Shown here: in pieces, positions 1 through 8,780 of the stretch
How the letters are laid out: every line of letters begins with the position of its first letter
Numbering within the stretch: position 1 is the first letter of the stretch
Assembly: GCA_020632975.1 (NCBI GenBank)
Contig: JACKEL010000007.1
Span: forward strand, 62,001 to 126,000
DNA length: 64,000 bases
Reading direction: 5' to 3'
Origin: Myxococcales bacterium
GTDB lineage: Bacteria; Myxococcota_C; UBA6777
Made by a program: the position numbers and the translations under genes
The notes under the pieces: model-generated
Databases searched by the model: none
Seen by the model: the letters and a program-made list of their open reading frames with translations, nothing else
Told to the model about the DNA's origin: nothing

Positions 1-514
1 TTGTGGCCTCAGGCGCGCTGCTGCCTTGGCGACCAAACTGATGTTGCGTTGCGACCTCACGGGCGCTCAAAAGAGCGACCAGCGTCGAAGAAGAAGCGGT
101 GTCTTGGATGCATCCGACAAAGTTGGAGGGGAGTCCAAGCATCTCTTGCAACCAGGCCATCACAACTTGTTCGAGTTCAGTTGCGGCGGGGGAGGTCTGC
201 CAAGACATACACTGGGCACCCAGCGCAGCCGTGACCATCTCCGCAAGCAGCGAAGGTGGGCTGTGGTTGGCTGGGAAATAGGCGAACCATCCAGGATGAT
301 TCCAATGCGTCATCCCTGGGAAGATCAGGCTTTGGAAGTCTTGCCAGATCGCCGCAAAGGGTTCGCCTTGTTGTGGGGGATGATGTGGGAGTTGTGCGCG
401 GACTTCGCCGGGTTTGACCTCTGTAACGATGCGTGTCTTTTCGATGTCTTCGAGGTAATCGGCGATCCAGTCCACCAACTGGTGGGCATGTTGACGAAAG
501 TCTTTTAAGTCCAT
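1..514 (-). CDS. Group II PLP-dependent amino-acid decarboxylase, 5' part
   Basis: The reverse strand reads MDLKDFRQHAHQLVDWIADY and continues for 171 codons to the window edge, where the gene is cut. The N-terminus is that of aromatic-L-amino-acid/tyrosine/histidine decarboxylases: VDWIADYLEDIE, VKPGEVRAQLP, FPGMTHWNHPGWFAYFPAN, SWQTSPAATELEQVVMAWL and LGLPSNFVG followed by QDTASSSTLVALLSAR. These enzymes use pyridoxal phosphate to decarboxylate an amino acid to an amine. The PLP lysine lies beyond the window, so the substrate cannot be told. The gene starts 21 bp after the PHP-domain gene on the same strand, so the two are probably co-transcribed. No strong Shine-Dalgarno precedes the ATG. 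A glutamate decarboxylase-like relative is less likely given the THW and SPAATELE motifs. Confidence 0.9.
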   Translation of the reverse strand, partial: MDLKDFRQHAHQLVDWIADYLEDIEKTRIVTEVKPGEVRAQLPHHPPQQGEPFAAIWQDFQSLIFPGMTHWNHPGWFAYFPANHSPPSLLAEMVTAALGAQCMSWQTSPAATELEQVVMAWLQEMLGLPSNFVGCIQDTASSSTLVALLSAREVATQHQFGRQGSSAPEAT

Positions 515-535
515 TCGGGGGGATTGTCCGTCGGG

Positions 536-1459
536 TTAGCGAGAGGAGCGGAAGTCGCGCCCACCACCACGGCGATCATCACGACCACCACGGTCATCAC
601 GACCACGACCACCACGGTCGTCACGACCACGACCACCACGGTCATCGCGTCCACCGCGGCGATCATCACGACCACCACGGCGATCATCGCGTCCACCACG
701 ACGATCATCTCGGTCGTCACGGCCACCGCGATCACCACCATCGCGTCCGCCACGGCGGTCATCACGGCCACCACGACGATCGTCACGGTCGCCATGTTCG
801 GGGCTACGAAGCACGGGTTGCTCAGTGATTTGGATCGGCCATAGGTTTCCAGGGCGGATCGCTTTGATCAGTTCGTCTTCATCTTGGGGTTCAGACAGGA
901 AAAGCGTTGCCGTTTTTCCGAGTTGGTCGAGGCTTTCGCAGGTGCCGCTACCGCCGATTCCAGGGATGCGCATCAGGGTGGCTGCTTCCAAAGCAAAGTC
1001 GTTGCTCAATGTGCTGCAACGGCCATTTTGGACTTCAAGCGCCCCAAGTCCACGGACTTGGAAGATGCGATCACCAGAGGGCAGGGCGGAGCCCTGTTGG
1101 TAGGGGTGTGCGGCTGCAAGCAATCCACCCACGCGGCGGGCGACGGCTTGGACTTCCTTCATGGTGAAGGGATTTTCTGTGTTATGCCATGTGGGAAACA
1201 GTGCCCCAGGCTCGACCATCTGGGCTTCTGGGACATAAAGCAGATAGTAGCCTTTGTTGGTGGCGAGTTTTAGGCCGAAAAGGGCGGTGATCTCGTGATG
1301 AGATGCGATCTCTTTAATTTCTTTCCACGCTGTATGGGGCTGATCTTCGGTAAAGACAACACCGTCGAGGCCCATTTGTTTTGCACGCAGCAAGATCTCT
1401 TCGGGCTCAAGCGTGCCTGTTTGCGAGAGCGAGGATTGAACGTGAAGGTCGATCAACAA
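536..1459 (-). CDS. PHP-domain protein with Arg/Gly/Asp-rich C-terminal tail
   Basis: Residues 1-215 resemble a PHP (polymerase and histidinol phosphatase) metal-dependent phosphoesterase: MLIDLHVQSS at the N-terminus, GLDGVVFTED, then GGLLAAAHPY near 111-120 and GSGTCES near 171-177. Several usual metal ligands are changed. The first motif reads DLHVQS rather than HxH, TEDQ stands where TDH is usual, and no His follows the GSGT segment, so catalysis is uncertain. Residues 222-307 form a low-complexity tail of RDDRRGG and RGRDDRGG units, similar in composition to eukaryotic RGG boxes and to the tails of some bacterial RNA-binding proteins. RNA binding is inference only. The gene is followed closely by the decarboxylase gene. 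Total length is 307 residues. Confidence 0.75.
   Translation of the reverse strand: MLIDLHVQSSLSQTGTLEPEEILLRAKQMGLDGVVFTEDQPHTAWKEIKEIASHHEITALFGLKLATNKGYYLLYVPEAQMVEPGALFPTWHNTENPFTMKEVQAVARRVGGLLAAAHPYQQGSALPSGDRIFQVRGLGALEVQNGRCSTLSNDFALEAATLMRIPGIGGSGTCESLDQLGKTATLFLSEPQDEDELIKAIRPGNLWPIQITEQPVLRSPEHGDRDDRRGGRDDRRGGRDGGDRGGRDDRDDRRGGRDDRRGGRDDRRGGRDDRGGRGRDDRGGRGRDDRGGRDDRRGGGRDFRSSR
540..796 (-). repeat. Short in-frame tandem repeat coding for the RDDRGG tail
   Basis: About 250 bp of imperfect 9-18 bp units (plus-strand reading rich in cgaccaccacgg and gatcatcacg) lie inside the 3' end of the PHP-domain gene. They keep the reading frame and encode repeated RDDRRGG or RGRDDRGG. The repeat also creates long open frames on the opposite strand, which are coincidental. 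Confidence 0.85.
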
Positions 1460-1886
1460 GGTCTTCGTTCCTTCGTCTTGGTGAGTTGGGTCGGTGATCT
1501 TGGGTGTGTGGGCTGGAACCTACTGTTTTCTTGCCACAGACCCTTTGAAAGAGGGGTGAGGATATCCACGATGTCACCTAAAGGTCAAGATGTTTTTGTA
1601 CTTTCCTTGTGCCATGGGTCGTTTGTCTTCTGTTTTGTTCTTCCACAAACGGAGGTTCACTGTAGTTTTTTTCGTAGGCTCCCTTGCAAGATAGGATGGC
1701 CTATGTTAGCAACACAACAACGCGCGAGAGCTTTGTATCTGCCTTTTGGAAAAGGTATTGTAAAACAAGGTCTTGCGCGGCTGTGTTTCTAAGGTTCGCA
1801 AGGTGCAGGATATCGCGCATCTTTTGGAGAGCAAACATCCCATCTTTTGGCATCCCGCCTCTTTGATCACCACGGTCTCATCTTTC
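1460..1886. other. Divergent intergenic region (PHP gene / holC)
   Basis: This 427-bp stretch separates two divergent genes and should hold promoters for both. I see no convincing protein, RNA gene or terminator. The open frame that extends holC upstream through this stretch lacks homology to chi before the MPKNIIFYK start. Confidence 0.5.
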
Positions 1887-2342
1887 ATGCCCAAAAACAT
1901 CATTTTCTATAAGATCACACAGCGCGAGCAAAAAGAGCGGTTTATCTGCGCTTTGGTCTCTCGTATCGTGGAAAAGGGCCACAAGCTCTTGATTTGTACA
2001 GAGAATGAAGAGCAGACCAAGCTGATCGACGAGTGGCTTTGGGTGTTGGATGCGTCTTCGTTTTTGCCGCACAGTCGTTGGCCTTGCAACCAACGACACC
2101 TTTACTCTGTGTTTCTACATTGCGGTCCTGCCGAACACTTTGAACCTCGTGATGTTTTGATTGCAGACCCCTCGTGTGATTTGGCGTATATGCGCCAGTT
2201 TTCAATTGTTATAGATTTTGCCGAAGTCTACGACCCGCAGCGTCGAACTGATAGCCTGAAGCGCTTTCAGGATTGGCGTGATGCTGGGTTCAAACCAACT
2301 GTACGGGACGAGTCTCCAACACAAGAAGCCAACGCAACATAG
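1887..2342 (+). CDS. holC: DNA polymerase III chi subunit
   Basis: A 151-residue protein matching the HolC family in length and motif order: N-terminal IIFYKIT strand, a helix ending in LVSRIVEKGHKLLICTE, EEQTKLIDEWLW, then SSFLPHS, DVLIADPS and a C-terminal VIDFAEVYD followed by RFQDWRDAGF. In the clamp-loader complex, chi links psi to single-strand binding protein. The ATG of MPKNIIFYK is chosen because family similarity begins there; an upstream ATG in frame adds 38 unrelated residues. No strong ribosome-binding site is visible. It lies 54 bp upstream of the S1-like gene on the same strand. The C-terminal 20 residues look disordered. Confidence 0.8.
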   Translation: MPKNIIFYKITQREQKERFICALVSRIVEKGHKLLICTENEEQTKLIDEWLWVLDASSFLPHSRWPCNQRHLYSVFLHCGPAEHFEPRDVLIADPSCDLAYMRQFSIVIDFAEVYDPQRRTDSLKRFQDWRDAGFKPTVRDESPTQEANAT

Positions 2343-2396
2343 TCCGTCATTCCGTTGTTTTGGTAGAGAGACTGGTTCCCAAGATGGAGCGATACC

Positions 2397-3941
2397 ATGG
2401 ACACCCCCGTCAACACCCCGCAAGATTCCAAAGCAGAAAAACAACAACAAGCCTCTGATATCCAAGCCAAACAGGCGATCCCGACCACAGATATCTTCCA
2501 AGAGAGCGAGGATGATGCAGCGTTGATGGAAGCTTACCTCAACCAGGTAGAGCGCCCCATGGACTTTAGCGTTGGTCAAGAAGTCGAAGGCGAAGTGATC
2601 AAAGTGGGCGGAGAGAACCTTTTTGTCGCACTTGGCGGCAAGAGCGAAGCTTCGATGAGCAAAGATGCTTTTGTTCATGCAGGTCTCTCCATCCCCGAAG
2701 TGGGCGATCGTGTCCGTGCTTACGTGACCGTCTCCCGCGGTGATCAGCTTGAACTCGGCCTTCAAATGCAAGCGGGCGAAGACGTGATGGGCGCTATCGA
2801 AGATGCACTTCACTCACGTATCCCCGTGGAAGCTCGCGTGATCTCCCGCAACAAGGGCGGTTTGGAAGTTGAGATCTTTGGCAAACGCGCTTTTTGCCCT
2901 GTGTCTCACATCGAACTGCGCTTCTGCGAAAACCCCGATCAATACGTTGGTCAGACGCTGACTGTGCGCGTTCTTGAAGTCAAAGAAGGCGGTCGCAAGA
3001 TCGTTGTCTCTCGCAAAGATCTCCTCGAAGAAGAAGCAGCCAAGAAGATCGAAGCACTCCGCGACCAATTGGTCGAAGGTGCCGAGCTTGAAGGAACCGT
3101 GACTTCTTTGATGGATTACGGTGCTTTCGTAGATGTCGGTGGCATCGAAGGTTTGGTTCACGTCTCCGAGATCTCGCACGCTCGCGTGGACAAGCCCGCA
3201 GAGATCCTTCAAAAAGGCCAAAAAGTAAAAGTGAAGATCCTTTCCTACCAAGCAGATCGCGACCGCATCTCCTTGTCGATGAAAGCTCTTGAAAACGATC
3301 CTTGGGAAACAGCAACCCAAGAACTTCAAGAAGGCGATGTTCGCTCAGCCACGGTCATGCGTTTGGAGCCCTTTGGTGCTTTCATGGAGATCGCTCCTGG
3401 CGTCGAAGGTCTCGTGCATATCTCTGAGATCTCTTACCGCCATATCGGCCATCCCCGCGAGGCTTTGGAGATCGGCGATCGTCACGAAGTCAAAGTGATC
3501 CGCTTTGAACCTATGCGCAAACGTATCGGCTTGAGTCTTCGTGCACTCGAAGAAGCGCCCCGCGCAGAACCCACCCCCGATCGTCCAGAGCGCCCCTCCA
3601 ACGAAGGTTTGCGCGAAGGTGACATCATGGAAGTCACTGTGGACAAGATCGAGCCCTTTGGCGTGTTTGTGGTCCTTCCTGAAGGGCAACGCGGCTTGGT
3701 GCCCAACGTCGAGATGGGAACCCCCCGCGGCGCTGATCACAACAAGATGTTCCCCGCAGGCACCAAGTTTCAAGCTGCTTTGGTGCAAATCGACAGCAAA
3801 AACAATCGCTTGCGCTTGAGTCGCAAAGCTGTGGACGAAGCTGAAGAACGCGCACAAACCCGCGAGTACAAGAAGAAAGTTGCCGAAGAAGAGAAAAAAG
3901 GCTTTGGTACACTTGCTGATCTGCTCAAAGGGATTCGTTAA
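2397..3941 (+). CDS. rpsA: 30S ribosomal protein S1-like protein with five S1 domains
   Basis: Residues 58-125, 141-206, 229-296, 313-382 and about 406-476 are five S1 (OB-fold) RNA-binding domains. Domains 3 and 4 carry the classic YGAFVDVGGIEGLVHVSEIS and FGAFMEIAPGVEGLVHISEI signatures. Domains 2 (FGKRAFCPVSHIE) and 5 (GQRGLVPNVEM) are more diverged. Proteins of this kind bind mRNA on the 30S subunit and aid initiation on structured or weak-SD messages. At 514 residues and five domains it is shorter than the six-domain E. coli S1, a length seen in several phyla. The N-terminal 50 residues are polar and probably disordered; the C-terminus is Lys/Glu-rich. GGAG sits 7 bp before the ATG. If the genome has another S1, this could be the paralogue. 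Confidence 0.85.
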   Translation: MDTPVNTPQDSKAEKQQQASDIQAKQAIPTTDIFQESEDDAALMEAYLNQVERPMDFSVGQEVEGEVIKVGGENLFVALGGKSEASMSKDAFVHAGLSIPEVGDRVRAYVTVSRGDQLELGLQMQAGEDVMGAIEDALHSRIPVEARVISRNKGGLEVEIFGKRAFCPVSHIELRFCENPDQYVGQTLTVRVLEVKEGGRKIVVSRKDLLEEEAAKKIEALRDQLVEGAELEGTVTSLMDYGAFVDVGGIEGLVHVSEISHARVDKPAEILQKGQKVKVKILSYQADRDRISLSMKALENDPWETATQELQEGDVRSATVMRLEPFGAFMEIAPGVEGLVHISEISYRHIGHPREALEIGDRHEVKVIRFEPMRKRIGLSLRALEEAPRAEPTPDRPERPSNEGLREGDIMEVTVDKIEPFGVFVVLPEGQRGLVPNVEMGTPRGADHNKMFPAGTKFQAALVQIDSKNNRLRLSRKAVDEAEERAQTREYKKKVAEEEKKGFGTLADLLKGIR

Positions 3942-4092
3942 TCCTTCATCTCCGCAGAAGCTCTCCCCACCCCATCTGTCCTTCTCCTCCCAATCCATCG
4001 AACTTTGCGTCCTGTGGACTTAGAAGAACCCCCTTGAAGCGTCCTCTTTGAGAGGTCTCTCAAAAGAGGAGCGCCCTCACGCTCATCAAGTC

Positions 4093-5739
4093 TTAGAAGA
4101 AGCAGAAGCCACCGCGACAGTTGTTGCGCCCACCACATGCGGGGATATTGCATTCACTGTCGTTGTTGCAACGTTGTGGACATTGTTGTTGCCCTGCACA
4201 CTGGCCGATGGTTGCGCCTGTTGCGATGGTGCAGTTTGTACCTGTGGGGCAATCCGCAGAAGAGCGGCAACCTGCGGTACATACTTGGGTTTCGCAGATA
4301 AATCCAGCTTGACAGTCACGATCACGCGCACAACTTGGGGGAGCTTGGCAGGTCCCGTTGTTACAAACCGTCTTGGTTCCACAAGCAGGGACGTTGCACT
4401 GTCCGTTGCTGGTGCAACGTTGCGGACACTGCGGGCTACACTCGCCTGTTGCAGCGGTGGTGGGGTTCTTGTAGCAGAGGGGAGCGCTGGTGCCACAGTC
4501 TGTATTCGTGCGGCATCCTGGGACACAGAAGAGGCTTTCGCAGATGAACCCTTGTTGGCAGTCGCGATCACGTGTGCAGGGTGGGGGAGGTGCTTGGCAA
4601 GTACCGTTGGTGCATTTGGTGCGGGTTCCACAAGCATTTGCGGGGCAGTTTGCATCGCTGGTGCAAGTGTTGGGGCACTGGGGCGCAACACAGTTGTTGT
4701 TGCTGCACTGGGTACGATTTCCACAACCACTGACGGCGCAATCTGCGTTGGATTGGCAGTTTCCGTTGCTGGGGCAGATGGTGGAGCGATCCACACACTG
4801 ACCGTTGACGCAAGAAGTACGGGTACCACAAGCTTTTGCGAGGCAGTTTGCGCTAGCAGAACAATTGTTGGGACACTGTGCGGGCTCTGCGGCACACTGA
4901 CGGAAGGTGTTGCAGTAGGTGTTGGTTCCACAAGAAGGGATCAAGTCACAGCGGTTGTTGTTGTCGCAGAAACGGGGACACTGTGCGGGGGGATCTTGGC
5001 AGGTCCCGTTGTTACAAACCGTCTTGGTTCCGCACGCCGTGATGTTGCAATCGTTGGTATCGTTGCAGCGTTGGGGGCACTGTGCGGGGGCGGTTTGACA
5101 CTGGTTGTTGTTGCAATAGGTTTTGTTTCCGCAAGCGCCGACGTTGCACTGTTCGTTCAGGACGCAGGAGGCTGGGCAAACTTGGGCAGCACACTTACCT
5201 GCGATACAAAAGCCCTTGGTTCCGCAAGCAGCGACTTTGCACTGTGCATCTGTTGTACAGCTTGCAGGGCAAGTTGCTGTGGCTTCGGGGGTGGGCTCTG
5301 GGGTTGTCGTTTCGGGGGCCATCTCTGCGGGGCCACCTTCGGGTGTGACTTCAGCGGGAGCGGGTTCTTGCGAAGGCTCCGCTGGGGTCGTTTCTTGCGC
5401 AGGTTCCGCAGGGGTGGGCTCTTGCGAAGGTTCCGTTGGGGTGGGTTCTTGCGAAGGTTCGACAGGTGCGGGTTCCAGAGAAGGTTCCGCGGGAGTCGTT
5501 TCTTGCGAAGTCTCAGCGTTGTTCTCAGTGGTCGTGGTTTCCGTGCCGCTTCCGCCATCTGGACGTGTTTGACAGGTTCCCAAAAGACAAACTTGGGGAG
5601 CAGTACACTCCGAGTCTTGGGAACAAGTGGTGCCGGTTGATCCTGGGGTACAGGCTGTGTTTTGTGCGATCCCTGCGGTGAGAAGGGCCACACAAAAGGC
5701 ACTTTGCCACCATATCCTTTTCAACCATGTGCTGCGCAT
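4093..5739 (-). CDS. Cys-rich repeat surface protein with Pro/Glu stalk
   Basis: A 548-residue exported protein. A basic N-terminus and hydrophobic stretch (FCVALLTAGIAQ) are followed by NTAC, a weak lipobox, so lipid anchoring is possible but not certain. Residues about 60-150 are a Thr/Pro/Glu stalk built on EPSQEPTP-like units. The rest is nine Cys modules of about 32 residues (pattern CPxxC, five residues, C, CG, C, C), for example CPQRCNDTNDCNITACGTKT. Two longer modules of the form CxRDRDCQxGFICE interrupt them. The Cys pattern suggests disulfide-stabilised extracytoplasmic modules. No enzyme motif is visible. AAAGGAGA precedes the ATG by 8 bp. It belongs to the same family plan as the genes starting at 8781 and 55287 and the Cys-rich half of the gene at 49042. 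Confidence 0.85.
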   Translation of the reverse strand: MRSTWLKRIWWQSAFCVALLTAGIAQNTACTPGSTGTTCSQDSECTAPQVCLLGTCQTRPDGGSGTETTTTENNAETSQETTPAEPSLEPAPVEPSQEPTPTEPSQEPTPAEPAQETTPAEPSQEPAPAEVTPEGGPAEMAPETTTPEPTPEATATCPASCTTDAQCKVAACGTKGFCIAGKCAAQVCPASCVLNEQCNVGACGNKTYCNNNQCQTAPAQCPQRCNDTNDCNITACGTKTVCNNGTCQDPPAQCPRFCDNNNRCDLIPSCGTNTYCNTFRQCAAEPAQCPNNCSASANCLAKACGTRTSCVNGQCVDRSTICPSNGNCQSNADCAVSGCGNRTQCSNNNCVAPQCPNTCTSDANCPANACGTRTKCTNGTCQAPPPPCTRDRDCQQGFICESLFCVPGCRTNTDCGTSAPLCYKNPTTAATGECSPQCPQRCTSNGQCNVPACGTKTVCNNGTCQAPPSCARDRDCQAGFICETQVCTAGCRSSADCPTGTNCTIATGATIGQCAGQQQCPQRCNNDSECNIPACGGRNNCRGGFCFF

Positions 5740-5924
5740 CCTGCGATCTCCTTTGTTCTAGACTCTCTGCGGGAAAAGATATGCAAAGAGAAGGTCTCAT
5801 CTTGTTTTGGTAGCCAGAGGTATTTCTGATCTGCAAAGTCTTTTGTACTACAGGCTTTTTTTAGACCGCAAGTGTGCGGGCATTGTCTCTTTTATCTTTG
5901 GCAGGGGAAGGGGCAGTGGGGAGA

Positions 5925-7526
5925 TCAGGGGAGGGAGACTGCGAAGCGTTTGAAATCCACGACGCTTCCGCCTTGTTGAGCAAAGACACAGGCGCGTCCA
6001 GCGGTGAGGTTACTGTCTTGAACACTGGGGAAACTTTGTTGATTGATGGTGATCGTCAGCTTGCCTTGCTCAGCTTGGATTTGGAGTGTGTTTTCTCGTT
6101 TGGGATCGATCCCTTTGTGTTTTTGCCAAGGGATCAGCGCATGTTTTTGCCCATCTTGGATGCGGAAAAGCCCAAAACGCTGGTTCTTTGGATCGATCGC
6201 AGCGTAATATCCACGGCTTTTCTTTTCTGAAACATCGAAGAATAGGGCGATACCGTGGATAGCGCGGCTTCGTGTATCCGTTTCTTGGACGCGGGTGGTG
6301 GCTTGGACGATCGCTTGTTGTTTGAGAGGCACGAGGTAGCTCGGACAGGCCGTTGTCATCGCTTTTCCTTGGCGGGTACTGATGCGATAACGACCATCCC
6401 GCAAAGAAAGCTGCGAGCCAAAGCGCGCCCCTGTTGGCCAAAGCCCCGTATCCCTTGTGAACTTGTCTGTAAAAGGCGCTGGAAGCCACTGGTTGGTGGA
6501 CTGTGGCAGGAAGATGCTTTCGTTGTAGTAAGCGTATCCTGCGCCTGCAAAGACGCTTGCGAGCAACACCAACCACACAAAACGGCGGAAGAAGCTCGGT
6601 TTTTGTGTGGGGTACGCAGGGATCGTTCCATGAAGCGCAGGCAGTAACCCTGAGAGACGCGTGGCTTTTTCTGCGTATTGTGGAAAGGCTTTGTAAAGCT
6701 CTTCTGAAAACTCTTTGATGCTCGCGTATCGCTGGTTGGGGTCTTTTTGGGTGGCTTTCTTGAGGATCTGCTCAAGCTCTTTGGGGACTTTGTTATTGAG
6801 CTTGCGCACGGAAGGAAGGGGCGTTTCGAGGTGTTGTTTGCACACTTCGTAGTGGGTTTCGCCAAAAAAGGGCGGCTTGCCTGTGAGCAGTTCAAACAGC
6901 GTGATCCCAAAAGAATAGATATCGCTGCGTGGGTCGATCTCGCGGGCAAGGATCTGTTCAGGCGACATATAAAGAAAGGTCCCGATGGCCATCCCTGCTT
7001 GGGTTTGGCTATTGGCTCCCATCATCTTGGCGATCCCAAAGTCCGCGAGTTTGACGATCCCTTCTGTGTTGATCAGGATGTTGGAGGGCTTGAGGTCACG
7101 GTGGATCACGCCCTTGCTATGGACATAATGGAGCCCTGCAAGCACCTGCAAAGAGATCGGGATGATATCTTCTAGACTGAGGGGACCAAGGCGTTTGAGG
7201 CGATCCTCGGCATTTTCTCCTTCGATGAACTGCATCACGAGGTAGAGTGCGCCTTGTTCTTCGATAGAGTTTTTCCATTGAACGATATTTTGGTGTTCAA
7301 GAGGGGCCATCGTGCGGGCTTCGCTAAGGAAGCGCGAACGGATCTCCTGATCTTTGAAGTATTGGGGGTGCAACATCTTCACTGCGACAGGTTGTTCTGT
7401 CATCAGGTGGATGCCGTAGTAGATCGTTCCCATCCCGCCAGAGCCGAGTTCACGGAGCAAACGGTATTGACCGCCGCCGATATCCCGAGGTAACGGCTGT
7501 GCGTGTAGGGGTTTGGTCGATGACAT
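5925..7526 (-). CDS. Transmembrane Ser/Thr protein kinase with extracytoplasmic domain
   Basis: Residues 21-280 are a Hanks-type kinase: glycine loop GSGGMG at 29-34, catalytic Lys50 in VAVKML, HRDLKPSN at 142-149, DFGIAK at 162-167 and MSPEQ in the activation segment. One transmembrane helix follows at about 316-334 (FVWLVLLASVFAGAGYAYY). The C-terminal 200 residues lie outside the cytoplasm and look like a beta-sandwich (concanavalin/LamG-like fold), with FTDKFTRDTGLWPTGARFG at its start and YYAAIDPKNQRFGLFRI inside. It could sense a wall or sugar ligand; that is inference. All catalytic residues are present. AAGGA lies upstream of the ATG. The gene is 62 bp downstream of the degenerate response regulator on the same strand, so a shared transcript is likely. 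Confidence 0.93.
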   Translation of the reverse strand: MSSTKPLHAQPLPRDIGGGQYRLLRELGSGGMGTIYYGIHLMTEQPVAVKMLHPQYFKDQEIRSRFLSEARTMAPLEHQNIVQWKNSIEEQGALYLVMQFIEGENAEDRLKRLGPLSLEDIIPISLQVLAGLHYVHSKGVIHRDLKPSNILINTEGIVKLADFGIAKMMGANSQTQAGMAIGTFLYMSPEQILAREIDPRSDIYSFGITLFELLTGKPPFFGETHYEVCKQHLETPLPSVRKLNNKVPKELEQILKKATQKDPNQRYASIKEFSEELYKAFPQYAEKATRLSGLLPALHGTIPAYPTQKPSFFRRFVWLVLLASVFAGAGYAYYNESIFLPQSTNQWLPAPFTDKFTRDTGLWPTGARFGSQLSLRDGRYRISTRQGKAMTTACPSYLVPLKQQAIVQATTRVQETDTRSRAIHGIALFFDVSEKKSRGYYAAIDPKNQRFGLFRIQDGQKHALIPWQKHKGIDPKRENTLQIQAEQGKLTITINQQSFPSVQDSNLTAGRACVFAQQGGSVVDFKRFAVSLP

Positions 7527-7588
7527 GGGAGGTATCCTTTATGTGTTGAACAGACCCACGCTGTGGGCATTTGCCAAGTTGGATATAA

Positions 7589-8602
7589 CTAGCAATAAAA
7601 GACGCCATCGCCCCCTTGGAGTCGAACTTCTCGCAGTGCGCGTGTTGCGTCTCGCAAGAGGTCCGTAAACTTAAAGTCGCCTTGGGTCGGGGAAGTGGTT
7701 GCGCCAATGCTGATGGTTGGGGGTCCATAAGAAGTGGCTGGACCTTGGCGCAAGTGTTCGTAGATGGCATTTTTTACGCGTGTTGCACCGCGGATCGCTC
7801 CTTCGATACCTGTGTTGGGCAGCAGGATCAGCAAGTGATCGCGGGAAAATTGTACGGGGATATCGATTGCGCGGATCGAGGAGCGTAAAGCGAAGCCAAG
7901 CTCGTTGGACAACATCTCCAAGGTCTCTTCGCCGTTTCCTTGCAAGAACTCTTCTGTGTAGTCGTAAGCCATGAGCAACAAAGACAAAGGTTGATGAAAA
8001 CGGATCGCTCGCTTGACTTCGAGGGTTGCGAGTTTGCGAAACCACTTCATCGGATACAGCGGACCATCGGGCTCGTCATTTGCGGCAGCTGCTGGTGCGA
8101 TGGGCGCAGGCGTGGGGACTGCAACAGGCTCGGGGATGGGGGCTTGCACAGGGACAGGCGCAGGAACGGGGACGCTTTGCACGGGTGCATTGGGATCTTG
8201 GAGCCTGCGCTTGAGTTCCAAGTTTTGGATCGTAAGACGTCGGATCGTCTCTAGATTTTGAATAAAAGTGAGCAACATGCGAGGCTGAAGGGGTCGAATC
8301 AGCAAACTATCTGCCACGTTGCGTCGACTGGGGCTGGGCATAGGATGACCTTGGGAGACCATCAGGGCCGTCGCACAGGGACGTCCAAGCTCTTTCCTTA
8401 CGAACTCGCAAAGTGTGGGCCCATCGATCAACGGGAGGTCCACATTGACGAGGAAGAAGTCAACTTGATCGTGCTCAAGTTTCAGCTTGGCTTCCTCACC
8501 GTTGATGGATTGCAAGAAGTTGAAGCCTTGTTGTTCGAGAAAAAAGCGCGTTTGATCAAGGAACTGTGTATTTTGATCAGCGACAAGGACGGTCTGTTGC
8601 AT
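7589..8602 (-). CDS. Degenerate receiver plus degenerate GGDEF protein
   Basis: Residues 1-125 align with CheY-like receivers, but key residues are altered. The phospho-acceptor aspartate of the usual LLDxxLP is Asn53 (FFLVNVDLPLIDG), the acidic pair is AD-Gln at 8-10, and the switch Lys is Arg (LIRPLQP). A Pro/Val/Ala linker (about 140-175) leads to a diguanylate-cyclase-like domain. There the GGDEF signature is replaced by SRDHL in VQFSRDHLLILLP, while the flanking fold (RAIRFHQPLSLLLMAYD; TISIGATTSP) is kept. Neither phosphorylation nor c-di-GMP synthesis is expected, so a binding or scaffold role is inferred. GAGG lies 7 bp before the ATG. It precedes the membrane kinase gene and is divergent from the Cys-rich gene at 8781. 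Confidence 0.85.
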   Translation of the reverse strand: MQQTVLVADQNTQFLDQTRFFLEQQGFNFLQSINGEEAKLKLEHDQVDFFLVNVDLPLIDGPTLCEFVRKELGRPCATALMVSQGHPMPSPSRRNVADSLLIRPLQPRMLLTFIQNLETIRRLTIQNLELKRRLQDPNAPVQSVPVPAPVPVQAPIPEPVAVPTPAPIAPAAAANDEPDGPLYPMKWFRKLATLEVKRAIRFHQPLSLLLMAYDYTEEFLQGNGEETLEMLSNELGFALRSSIRAIDIPVQFSRDHLLILLPNTGIEGAIRGATRVKNAIYEHLRQGPATSYGPPTISIGATTSPTQGDFKFTDLLRDATRALREVRLQGGDGVFYC

Positions 8603-8780
8603 GGCAACCTCTTGCGATGGGGGTACACGAAAACACGAACACTACTTCGGATAAACACAACAGGATGGTGTCGTTGTGCGATTTGGGCAATTGTTTGCGC
8701 TATGATGTTGTATAGATACCATGTGGGGGATATCAAGGGTCGAGTCTTTGATATCAAACAATACTAAGGAGAAACAAAGG

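Noticed and set aside
26..508. Open frames on the plus strand at the window start
   Set aside because: They are antisense to the decarboxylase gene, whose motifs on the minus strand are unmistakable.
433..844. Apparent His-rich and Thr/Ile-rich proteins on the plus strand
   Set aside because: They are alternative readings of the tandem repeat that encodes the Arg/Gly/Asp tail of the PHP-domain protein on the minus strand.
4048..5640. 530-codon open frame opposite the Cys-rich protein
   Set aside because: It arises from low stop-codon frequency in antisense repeats; it has no ribosome site or domain, and the minus-strand protein has a signal peptide and Cys modules.
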